Origin: Mesorhizobium atlanticum
GTDB taxonomy: Bacteria; Pseudomonadota; Alphaproteobacteria; Rhizobiales; Rhizobiaceae
Direction of reading: 5' to 3'
Length of the DNA: 64,000 nt
Assembly: GCF_003289965.1 (NCBI RefSeq)
Contig: NZ_QMBQ01000002.1
Span: 620,001-684,000 of the forward strand
Shown here: positions 43,927 through 50,960 of the stretch, piece after piece
How the letters are laid out: every line of letters starts with the position of its first letter
How positions within the stretch are numbered: position 1 is the stretch's first letter
Made by a program: the position numbers and the translations under genes
The notes under the pieces: generated by a model
Seen by the model: the letters and a program-made list of their open reading frames with translations, nothing else
Database searches by the model: none
Told to the model about the DNA's origin: nothing

Positions 43927-44841
43927 TTACGGCCATTTTACCTCGGGCGGCAGGCTGGACAGGATCGAGTCGACATTGCCGCCGGTCTTCAGGCCGAAGA
44001 TGGTGCCGCGATCGTGAAGCAAGTTGAATTCGACGTAGCGGCCGCGCCGGATCAGCTGTTCGTCGCGCTCGCCGTCGGTCCAGTTCTGGTTGAAGTTGCC
44101 CCGAACCAGATGGGCATAGACGACCAGGAAGGAGCGCCCGACATCCTGGACGAAATTGAGATCGGCGTTCCAGCCGCCCTTGTCCTCGTCCGAATGCAGC
44201 CAGTCGAAGAAGATACCGCCGATGCCGCGCGGTTCGTTGCGGTGGGGCAGGAAGAAATACTCGTCGCACCAGGCCTTGAATTTCGGATAGTCGGCGACGG
44301 CGACGTTCTTCTCGCAGGCGAACTGCATGGCGCGGTGGAAGGCGATCGTGTCGGGATCGTCCTGGGTGCGGCGGCGGTCGAGCACCGGCGTCAGATCGGC
44401 GCCGCCGCCGAACCACTGGCGCGTGGTGACGACCATGCGCGTGTTCATGTGCACGGCCGGCACGTTGGGGTTCCAGGGATGTGCAATCAGCGAGATGCCG
44501 CTCGCCCAGAAGCGCGGGTCTTCCTCGGCGCCGGGAATCTGTTTCCTGAATTCGGGCGAGAATTCACCATGGACGGTCGAAGTGTGCACGCCGACCTTTT
44601 CGAAGACGCGGCCGCGCATCATCGACATGGTGCCGCCGCCACCGCGGCCTTCGTCGCGCTCCCAGGGAGTCTTTTCGAAATGGCCGGGCGACCATGCCGC
44701 TTGCGGGCCGGTGAGTTCCTGCTCGATCTGCTCGAAGGTGGCGCAAATACGCTCGCGCAGCGCTTCGAACCAGAGGCGGGCCTTCATCTTCTTCTGTTCG
44801 ATGTCGGCCGGCAGCCCCACCGGAAGGTCAGGTCTTTCCAA
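43927..44841 (-). CDS. hemF: Oxygen-dependent coproporphyrinogen III oxidase
   Basis: 304 residues, the family's usual length. Signature segments are [44 protein letters not shown] and [20 protein letters not shown]. It decarboxylates coproporphyrinogen III to protoporphyrinogen IX with molecular oxygen, in the heme pathway. The gene is not in an operon here. Its 5' side faces a pair of large palindromes (44881-45047). Confidence 0.96.
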   Translation of the reverse strand: MERPDLPVGLPADIEQKKMKARLWFEALRERICATFEQIEQELTGPQAAWSPGHFEKTPWERDEGRGGGGTMSMMRGRVFEKVGVHTSTVHGEFSPEFRKQIPGAEEDPRFWASGISLIAHPWNPNVPAVHMNTRMVVTTRQWFGGGADLTPVLDRRRTQDDPDTIAFHRAMQFACEKNVAVADYPKFKAWCDEYFFLPHRNEPRGIGGIFFDWLHSDEDKGGWNADLNFVQDVGRSFLVVYAHLVRGNFNQNWTDGERDEQLIRRGRYVEFNLLHDRGTIFGLKTGGNVDSILSSLPPEVKWP

Positions 44842-44880
44842 TTCAGTCTCCGCTATAGGCGCACTTGCCTGACAAATGAC

Positions 44881-44958
44881 CTAGTGGAGTGAATTTGACA
44901 TTTGCACACCGCGTGGCGCAGGGCACGATGCAAATGTCAAATTCGAAAACTCCACTAG
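44881..44958. repeat. Large palindromic element 1
   Basis: Outer arms CTAGTGGAGT (44881-44890) and ACTCCACTAG (44949-44958) are perfect; the inner arms are GAATTTGACATTTGCA (44891-44906) and TGCAAATGTCAAATTC (44929-44944), also complementary apart from spacing. No gene is inside. Confidence 0.8.
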
Positions 44959-44971
44959 AAACATGAGTTTG

Positions 44972-45053
44972 CTAGTGGTCCTTATGATTCCAACACTCGC
45001 AACGGCGCTTGCGGATATGCAGGCGAGTGTTGGAATCGGACCACTAGTTTTTT
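44972..45053. repeat. Large palindromic element 2
   Basis: CTAGTGGTCC (44972-44981) and GGACCACTAG (45038-45047) are perfect inverted arms; inside, GATTCCAACACTCGC (44986-45000) and GCGAGTGTTGGAATC (45023-45037) are also perfect. The right arm is followed by TTTTTT, so it can terminate plus-strand transcription. It lies 13 bases from element 1 and shares its CTAGTGG ends. Confidence 0.8.
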
Positions 45054-45125
45054 CTGCGCGCGATCCCTAATCTCTTAAAGACAAGGGTCAAGTCCTGTCT
45101 GACCAAGGTGCAAAGGAGTTCCTTC

Positions 45126-45383
45126 GTGCGCACCCCGGCAAGACCGCCGCTGGATGGCTTGAAGAAGAGGCTGGAGCGCTCTCGCGCCGAGCGCGCAAAC
45201 CTGCCGCGCGACGGTTTTCTGCGCGAGACCTTTGTGCTGCCACGCCCGGCGGCGCGCCTCAAGGCCAAGGAATGGTTCGAGCGCTTCCCCAAGCAGGCTT
45301 ATTGGACCGAGATCGAAAGCTGGTTCGAACGTCCGGGCGATGTGATCGAATTCACCATGCGGCGGCTGCCGGCCGCCGATTGA
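45126..45383 (+). CDS. Small conserved-looking cytoplasmic protein
   Basis: 85 residues starting at GTG 45126, seven bases after AAAGGAG. It is rich in Arg and Pro and ends in YWTEIESWFERPGDVIEFTM; aromatic and acidic residues look conserved, but I recognise no family. GTG 45108 would add six residues without a better ribosome site. It is downstream of palindrome 2 and convergent with the gene at 45399. Confidence 0.65.
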   Translation: MRTPARPPLDGLKKRLERSRAERANLPRDGFLRETFVLPRPAARLKAKEWFERFPKQAYWTEIESWFERPGDVIEFTMRRLPAAD

Positions 45384-45398
45384 GGCGCCGCGATGCCT

Positions 45399-46046
45399 TT
45401 ATGGCTGCTTGGGCGTAGCCAGGGGGCGATGTTTCTGCTTGCCGACACGCGACGACTTGCCGTCCTCCGGGGGCAGCGGACTTGTCGCCTGGGCGACTGG
45501 CGACGGCGTGGACGTCTGACCAATCGAGACGCTGATGCCGAACAGCCGCCATTGTCCGCTCACGGATGTAAAGACAAGCTCGAAATTGACGGGCGAGGGG
45601 ATCGAGGGAAATGACCCTGCCATATGCATCATGCCATTGGGCTCGATCTGCGGCAGCAGGCTGAGCTGCGGGTCGATGACCGCGACACCTGACAGGTCGA
45701 GATTCTGCTCGCGCTGTTTGGCGAAAATCTCCGCCAGCCGCGCCGCTGTATTGACCTGGAAACCGGGCGCGCCGAGATCGCGCAGCACCGTGTAATTGCC
45801 GGTCTTGTTGGCCTGGTCGAGGGCAAGCAGCGCGGACCGGATGAGGATGAGCACGCCATTGCGATCGATCGGCGCAGGCTTTGGCGCCTGGGTTTTGTCG
45901 GTTCCCTGCGTCTGCGCGACCGCCATGCCCGCCGGCGGACCCGCCAGTGTCGCCGTCAGCGCCAGCAGCGCTGCGAGGAGCTTGCAAGGAATGGTCGCTC
46001 GCAGCGTGGCCCGGCTTGGCCGGACCCAAATCAGTTCAGGGTCCAT
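45399..46046 (-). CDS. Exported protein of unknown function
   Basis: 215 residues. After a basic N-terminus, a hydrophobic stretch (CKLLAALLALTATLAG, about 21-36) leads to a Pro/Ala/Gln-rich linker. Residues 65-180 form an NTF2- or DUF4864-like alpha-beta unit (LGAPGFQVNTAARLAEIFAK, FELVFTSVSGQWRLFGISVS). The C-terminus is Pro/Lys-rich. Its start codon lies 16 bases inside the YadA-like gene, so the two genes are translationally coupled; it may help the adhesin, but this is inference. Confidence 0.7.
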   Translation of the reverse strand: MDPELIWVRPSRATLRATIPCKLLAALLALTATLAGPPAGMAVAQTQGTDKTQAPKPAPIDRNGVLILIRSALLALDQANKTGNYTVLRDLGAPGFQVNTAARLAEIFAKQREQNLDLSGVAVIDPQLSLLPQIEPNGMMHMAGSFPSIPSPVNFELVFTSVSGQWRLFGISVSIGQTSTPSPVAQATSPLPPEDGKSSRVGKQKHRPLATPKQP

Positions 46047-47566
46047 GAAACGCCAGCGCTGAAGCCCACATCGCCACGCTGCGGAACGCCGGATATGGCG
46101 GCGTTCACGCGAAAGTCGGTGCTGGTCGCGTAACCGACGCCGAACGACAGGCCGGTCATTCCCTTGAAATAGCCGACACCCCCGGCAATCGAGAGCTTCT
46201 CCGGCCGGTCGTCATAGCGCAACCCGGCCGCCGCCAGCGCCAGGGCGGTGCCGCCACGCGCCTCGTCGCGCGTCTCGCCGATCTCGCCGCCCAGATTGCC
46301 GATGCTGCCCTCCAGAGCACCGACACGGCCGTCGAGGCTGGTGATGTCGTCCGGGCCGAAAGCGGACGTCGCCAGGTTGCCGCCGGCATCGGAGGTGACG
46401 AAATGCGTCGTTCCCGCTTGCGCGGCCTTGCTGGCGGCGCTGTCGATGCCGGACATGCGGTAGGTATTCGACGCGGTGCCGAACGACATCTGGTTGGCCG
46501 CCGTGGTGGTTGCGCCGGCACCGATGGCGGCGGAGCCGGCATAGGCCGCGGTGGCGCTGTCGCCAAGCGCCGTGGCGCCCGGCGCGATCGCCTGGCTCGA
46601 ATTGCCGATGGCGGTAGCCTGATCGCCCAGTGCCCGGCTGCCCTGGCCAAAGGCGCTTGCCGAACCCGCAGCCATGCTGTTCTGGCCCATGGCGGTGGCA
46701 TTGGCGCCCGTGGCATTGCTGTGTTGACCGTTGGCTGTGGCGTTGGCGCCGTCGGCCGTGCTGAACTCGCCCGTCGCCGTTGCGTTGGCGCCATAGGCGT
46801 TGGCGCTCTGGCCGGTGGCCGTTGCGTTCTCGCCGGTGGCCACGCTGCTTTGGCCGGTTGCGGTGGCCTGCGCGCCGACGGCCTGGCTGTTCTGGCCCGT
46901 TGCGGTGGCGTCGACGCCATTGGCGCTGCTGTTCTGGCCTGTCGCGGTGGCGTTGTTGCCGTGGGCGTAGCTGTTCTGGCCTGTCGCCGTCGCCTGCGCG
47001 TCGAGGGCCTGGCTGCCTTGCCCGGTCGCGGTCGCATTGATGCCGATCGCGTTGGCGTTCTGCCCTGTCGCCGTGGCGTTGTCGCCGTTGACGATGCTGC
47101 CCTGGCCTGTCGCCGTCGCCTGCGCGCCGATGGCCTGGCTGTCTTGCCCGGTCGCGGTCGCGTTGACGCCGATCGCGTTGCTGCTGTCACCCGTTGCTGT
47201 CGCGTCCGTGCCTGTCGCATGGCTGTCTGCGCCTGTCGCGGTGGCATGGTCACCGGTGGCTTGGCTGAGCTCCCCGGTCGCGGTAGCGGCGGCGCCATCC
47301 GCAGTGCTGAATGCGCCGGTTGCGGTCGCACGGAAGCCGTTGGCGCTTGCGGTATTCCCAAAAGCGGTGGCAAAAGGACCGGTTGGCACCACCGCGGTGC
47401 AGTCTCCCGCAAGTCCGGTCGCGGTGGAATAGCATTCCGCCAAGGCCGGCGACATGCCGAAGACGGCCACCGCGAGCACAAGGCATGGCAATTTGCCCGC
47501 CGAAACGGCGCAGCCGGCAGCCTGCCGAACAAGCGCTTCAAGAACCGGTTTCGATGTCTTCCTCAC
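46031..47566 (-). CDS. YadA-like trimeric autotransporter adhesin
   Basis: 511 residues from GTG 47566. An extended hydrophobic signal (about 25-46, ending SPALA) is followed by a long passenger built of about 14-residue units of the form NATATGQNSxAxGxx, as in the YadA head. A neck and coiled coil (VGALEGSIGNLGGEIGETRD) and a C-terminal four-strand anchor (about 425-511) follow. Such trimers form surface lollipops that bind host matrix or mediate autoaggregation. An ATG at 47713 would add 49 residues that run into repeats. It is divergent from a LuxR regulator and coupled to the gene at 45399. Confidence 0.82.
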   Translation of the reverse strand: MRKTSKPVLEALVRQAAGCAVSAGKLPCLVLAVAVFGMSPALAECYSTATGLAGDCTAVVPTGPFATAFGNTASANGFRATATGAFSTADGAAATATGELSQATGDHATATGADSHATGTDATATGDSSNAIGVNATATGQDSQAIGAQATATGQGSIVNGDNATATGQNANAIGINATATGQGSQALDAQATATGQNSYAHGNNATATGQNSSANGVDATATGQNSQAVGAQATATGQSSVATGENATATGQSANAYGANATATGEFSTADGANATANGQHSNATGANATAMGQNSMAAGSASAFGQGSRALGDQATAIGNSSQAIAPGATALGDSATAAYAGSAAIGAGATTTAANQMSFGTASNTYRMSGIDSAASKAAQAGTTHFVTSDAGGNLATSAFGPDDITSLDGRVGALEGSIGNLGGEIGETRDEARGGTALALAAAGLRYDDRPEKLSIAGGVGYFKGMTGLSFGVGYATSTDFRVNAAISGVPQRGDVGFSAGVSWTLN

Positions 47567-47654
47567 AAACCACCCCGCCGCCTTCGCCCGGCGCAACTCC
47601 GAAGCGCCTTTCGCGAAACTGATCCGACAAACAGGCGCTGTCCGCATTGCCCAT

Positions 47655-48977
47655 ATGGGCAGGGTCTCGCAACTAAGGGGCGGTGTGGCGGAAGCACCAC
47701 ACCCATTGGCCATAGACCTTGAGAAGACGCCAGAACGGGACCCTGCCTCCCTTGTCTCCGCGTCATTTTATGCAAAGGTGCAACCGGGACGTGAACCGTG
47801 GGCGCAGGACGTGGACGGCGAAGCACTTGCCCTGATCGACATGATCTACCAGGCGGCGCTCGAGCCCGGCTTGTGGACAGTTGCGCTCACCAGCCTGACC
47901 GGCCTGCTACGTGCCGATCACGGCCATGTCGTCATGACCAACAGGCCTGTCTCGCAGATGCCGGTCATCGCTCAAACGGGAATGAGCGGGACCAGCAAGC
48001 CGGTGCCGGAGGCGCCATTCGTCGCGCAAACGGGAATGAGCGATGCCGATCTCAATCGTTGCCTGTCACCGGAAGCCGTGGGTTTTCTCGCGCCGCTGCT
48101 AAATCCTTATCTTGCCACTTTGCCATCGGGGCGCGCGGTCGTGCAGGGCAGGGTCCTGACAGATGCCGAATTCGAACGGTCCAGCTTCTATAATGAAATC
48201 ATTCGGCCGATGGGCACGTTCTATGGCACGGCCATCGCCAATCGCGGCGAGGACTTGCCGTTCGGGATGTGGATATGCCGAACACGGGGCAGAGGCGGAT
48301 TCCTGCAGCATGAGACCCGGGTGCTTGAAGGACTTTTCCCGCATGTGCGGCGCGCTCAAACGCTGTATCAGCGGCTGCGGATCGACAACGACCAGGCGGT
48401 GGGACTGGCGACCGTCATCGAACGCTTGAGCGAGGCCGCGATCGTGCTCGATGCCGCAAGCCGCCCCCTGATCGTCAACGCGCGCGCCATGGAAATCCTC
48501 GCCCGGGGCGATGGGCTTACGCAGGCTGCGAGCGGATTGCAGGCCGCGACGCCTTCATTGACAGACCAATTGCGCAAGGCCATCGCCACGGCAGTGGCCT
48601 CCCCGACGCACCAGGAACAGCGGCTGCGTCTGCCGCGCCTCGGACAGCGGCTGCCACTGTTGCTCGACATCATGCCGGTCTGGCGCCTCGGTCTCGCGGC
48701 GCCGGGATTACGCGCGCCGCGTGTTGTCATCTTCATCAGGGAGCCCGAGGTGCGCCCGGCGATCGATCAGACCGCGCTGATCGAAACCTTTGGCCTGACC
48801 CGCCGCGAATGCGAGATCGTCTGCCGGCTGGCAGAGGGCATGAGCGTCGACGTCATCGCTGGCCGGTTCAGGATCAAGCCCGGCACGGTGCGCCACAATC
48901 TCAAAAGCGCCTTCGAAAAGACCGAGGCGCATAGCCAGGCTGCCCTGGTCGCGCTGGTTCGCGGCTTTTCCCGCTGA
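47655..48977 (+). CDS. LuxR-type transcriptional regulator
   Basis: 440 residues from ATG 47655 (GTG 47685 follows AAGGGG and is a good alternative). The C-terminal HTH is LTRRECEIVCRLAEGMSVDV plus KPGTVRHNLKSAFEKTEAHS; the first 370 residues contain a PAS-like signalling region (AAIVLDAASRPLIVNARAME). The N-terminus has a short duplicated segment (AQTGMS twice, about residues 100 and 120). It faces the YadA-like adhesin gene with 88 bases between the starts, so it likely controls it. Confidence 0.85.
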   Translation: MGRVSQLRGGVAEAPHPLAIDLEKTPERDPASLVSASFYAKVQPGREPWAQDVDGEALALIDMIYQAALEPGLWTVALTSLTGLLRADHGHVVMTNRPVSQMPVIAQTGMSGTSKPVPEAPFVAQTGMSDADLNRCLSPEAVGFLAPLLNPYLATLPSGRAVVQGRVLTDAEFERSSFYNEIIRPMGTFYGTAIANRGEDLPFGMWICRTRGRGGFLQHETRVLEGLFPHVRRAQTLYQRLRIDNDQAVGLATVIERLSEAAIVLDAASRPLIVNARAMEILARGDGLTQAASGLQAATPSLTDQLRKAIATAVASPTHQEQRLRLPRLGQRLPLLLDIMPVWRLGLAAPGLRAPRVVIFIREPEVRPAIDQTALIETFGLTRRECEIVCRLAEGMSVDVIAGRFRIKPGTVRHNLKSAFEKTEAHSQAALVALVRGFSR

Positions 48978-48986
48978 GCCTGTGGG

Positions 48987-49442
48987 TCATTCGGCCGGAT
49001 GCGGCAGAACCAGCCTGCGCGCGCCTGTTCCCTCCTTCGCCAGCCGGTCTTCCTTGTTCCTCAGCGGGCATTTGTCGATCGACATGCAGCCGCAGCCGAT
49101 GCAATCGGTCAGGCCATCGCGCAATTTCTTCATCTGGGCGATCTTGTGGTCAAGCTCGTCGCGCCAGGCCGTCGACAGCAGGTGCCAGTCCTCGCGCGTC
49201 GGCGTGCGTTCTTCGGGCAGGGACTGGAACGCCCGGGCGATGTCGGCAAGCGAGATGCCGACCTCCTGGGCGACGCGGATGATCGCCACGCGCCGCAGCA
49301 CGTCGCGGCTGTAGCGCCGCTGGTTGCCGGACGTGCGGTGGCTGCGGATCAGCCCACGCGCCTCGTAGAAATGCAGCGCCGATACCGCGACGCCGCTGCG
49401 CATGGCGACCTGGCCGACCGTCAATTCCCGCACTGGAGCCAT
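48987..49442 (-). CDS. soxR: Redox-sensitive activator SoxR
   Basis: 151 residues. The MerR-type HTH begins [20 protein letters not shown]; the [2Fe-2S] cysteines are in [13 protein letters not shown]. SoxR is activated by redox-cycling compounds and turns on a target through a long-spacer promoter. ATG 49442 is chosen as [10 protein letters not shown] is the usual start; the upstream open frame is not coding. A SoxR box lies 19-36 bases upstream of the gene. Confidence 0.95.
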   Translation of the reverse strand: MAPVRELTVGQVAMRSGVAVSALHFYEARGLIRSHRTSGNQRRYSRDVLRRVAIIRVAQEVGISLADIARAFQSLPEERTPTREDWHLLSTAWRDELDHKIAQMKKLRDGLTDCIGCGCMSIDKCPLRNKEDRLAKEGTGARRLVLPHPAE

Positions 49443-49456
49443 TTTCGAATTCCCGC

Positions 49457-49480
49457 TTGACCTCAAGTTTAGTTGAGCTT
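49457..49480 (+). promoter_or_regulatory. SoxR box and promoter facing right
   Basis: TTGACC (49457-49462) overlaps the dyad CCTCAAGTTTAGTTGAGC (49461-49478), close to the SoxR consensus CCTCAAGTT-AACTTGAGG. It lies in the gap just upstream of soxR, in the position of the box of a divergent SoxR target. Confidence 0.75.
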
Positions 49481-49499
49481 GTAGCGAAGGGAGGACGAT

Positions 49500-49571
49500 A
49501 TGGCAAACGCAGGAGAAGGCGATGTGCGCCTGGGTGAAAATGACGGCGGAAGGGACAGCCGTTCGGGATAG
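49500..49571 (+). CDS. Tentative 23-codon ORF after the SoxR promoter
   Basis: ATG 49500 has GAAGGGAGG six bases upstream, an excellent ribosome site, but the frame closes after 23 codons (TAG 49569-49571). No longer protein follows in any frame before the antisense trmL gene. It may be the remnant of a lost SoxR target or a real small protein. Confidence 0.3.
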   Translation: MANAGEGDVRLGENDGGRDSRSG

Positions 49572-49590
49572 CGAGGAAACCCGGCGCGTC

Positions 49591-50049
49591 CTAGCCGAGC
49601 TGGCGGAGCGCTTCGCCCGCGACCATGGCGACCGACAGCGCGACATTGATGCTGCGCGCGCCAGCCCGCATCGGAATGGTCAGTCGGGCATCCGCCGCTT
49701 GATGGACTTCTTCCGTGACGCCGGCGGATTCGCGGCCGAACAGAAGAATGTCGCCAGCGGCGAAAGCAAAGCCGGTATAGGCGATCGTGGCCTTGGTGGT
49801 GAGCAGCACCAAGCGGCGCGCATGCGCTTTTCGCCATTCCTCGAAGGCGTGCCAGTCGGCATGGCGGGAAAGCGCCGCCATTTCGAGATAGTCCATGCCG
49901 GCCCGTTTCAGCGCCCGGTCGGAGAGCGGGAATCCGGCCGGCTCGATGATATCGACGCCGATGTCGAGGCAGGCGGCGAAGCGCAGGATTGTGCCGGTGT
50001 TGCCGGCGATATCCGGCTGGTAGAGCGCGATGCGGAGACGATCGTTCAT
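49591..50049 (-). CDS. trmL: tRNA (cytidine(34)-2'-O)-methyltransferase TrmL
   Basis: 152 residues of the SPOUT class. [51 protein letters not shown] and [20 protein letters not shown] are the family motifs; the last two form the trefoil knot that binds SAM. It methylates the wobble ribose of tRNA-Leu. Its 3' end is 20 bases from the small ORF at 49500-49571, converging on it. Confidence 0.95.
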   Translation of the reverse strand: MNDRLRIALYQPDIAGNTGTILRFAACLDIGVDIIEPAGFPLSDRALKRAGMDYLEMAALSRHADWHAFEEWRKAHARRLVLLTTKATIAYTGFAFAAGDILLFGRESAGVTEEVHQAADARLTIPMRAGARSINVALSVAMVAGEALRQLG

Positions 50050-50177
50050 TTTCGCATTCTGCTAATAAGTGGCAGATCGGCCACAGGCATCTCCGGCTTT
50101 CGGCGATTTCTAGGCTGGCGGGTGGCCATTTTCTGCGAAGTCGAGTATATGCCCACCATCGTCAACCCGAACCGAAT

Positions 50178-50333
50178 GGAGGGGAATACATGATGACCAT
50201 GCACATCCAGCGCCTCTCCTGGGCCCTCGTATGCCCAATGGCGGTTTCGGTACGACGATTCTTCTGACACTTTAAGTCCTCATCGCACCGATTCCCGCCG
50301 AACCCAGTTTTCGGCCTCCGAAGGAATCTTGCG
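50178..50333 (+). promoter_or_regulatory. Leader with SD-sequestering hairpin (translational attenuator candidate)
   Basis: Directly upstream of the gene at 50334. A leader ORF (50190-50267) is followed by a structure in which GATTCC (50290-50295) pairs with GGAATC (50323-50328), covering the AAGGAA ribosome site of the next gene, with CGC (50284-50286) able to pair with GCG (50331-50333). Inside, GCCGAA (50297-50302) pairs with TTCGGC (50310-50315), and TTCGG can instead pair with CCGAA (50318-50322). The end of the leader ORF (GATTCTTC, 50257-50264) can also pair with the site region (50320-50328). Confidence 0.6.
50190..50267 (+). CDS. Leader peptide, 25 residues
   Basis: ATG 50190 has GGAGGGG five bases upstream, a very strong site. 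The peptide starts MMTMHIQRLSWALV and ends MAVSVRRFF before TGA. The two Arg residues are both CGA, a codon avoided by GC-rich rhizobial genes, directly before two Phe codons and the stop, so ribosomes may pause there. A pause would cover the segment that can pair with the downstream ribosome site. It is too short for gene callers. Confidence 0.6.
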   Translation: MMTMHIQRLSWALVCPMAVSVRRFF

Positions 50334-50933
50334 ATGTTTTTCAAACTGACAAAGGGGCGCCACGCCCAACCCGAACGTGTCGAGGCCGACGCTTGCCGCG
50401 TCCCAGTCGACGCTTGCTGTCCCGTTCCGGCCGATTCGATCCGAGCCTTCGGTCGCATGCCAGTGGTCGAGGCCGCATCACCCTTTTTAACGCATTTGCA
50501 TATGGAGGACGGACCAATGTTCGATCCCTACAAGATACCAGGGTCAAGAAGCCTGCATGAGCGCAAGGTGGCAACCTGGGCGCTGCTGATCGGCGAGACC
50601 TATTCGTCGGCGGTGCATGCCGAGGAACGGCGCAGGCCGCATCGCGGCATGCTGCCGGATGTCGATTTCTCGCGAGCGGTGCCCGACCACAGCCGGCCCA
50701 CGCTGGTGCGTCGGATCATCCGTCTGTTCCGGCCGGGCGACAGGAACCGGGCAGACTCCGGCTTTTCGTCGGGAAGCACGGCGCCGTCAGGATCGTCGAG
50801 CGAGCCTGTCGGCGAAAAGCCGGCGAAACCCTATATTGCGAGCAGCAAGGCCGGCGATGCGGATGATTCCGTATCGCCGGCCCGTCGCGGCGCGCGGTCG
50901 AAAAGCCTTGCCCATCAATCCCGCGCCGCGTGA
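50334..50933 (+). CDS. Small protein of unknown function, first gene before the ABC exporters
   Basis: 199 residues from ATG 50334, whose AAGGAA site is buried in the leader hairpin. A second start at 50518 (MFDPYKIPGS, after GGAGGA) would give 138 residues, and I cannot exclude it. The central part (SLHERKVATWALLIGETYSS, ARRIIRLFRPGD-like region) is basic; the tail is Ser/Pro/Ala-rich and probably unfolded. No family recognised. It ends 27 bases before the first ABC exporter gene. Confidence 0.55.
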   Translation: MFFKLTKGRHAQPERVEADACRVPVDACCPVPADSIRAFGRMPVVEAASPFLTHLHMEDGPMFDPYKIPGSRSLHERKVATWALLIGETYSSAVHAEERRRPHRGMLPDVDFSRAVPDHSRPTLVRRIIRLFRPGDRNRADSGFSSGSTAPSGSSSEPVGEKPAKPYIASSKAGDADDSVSPARRGARSKSLAHQSRAA

Positions 50934-50960
50934 GCGCGCATAGAATCGTGAGTGCCTGGA

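Noticed and set aside
49522..50193. 223-residue plus-strand open frame after the SoxR promoter
   Set aside because: It runs antisense to trmL through most of its length and has no recognisable domain; the SoxR target is not rescued by it.
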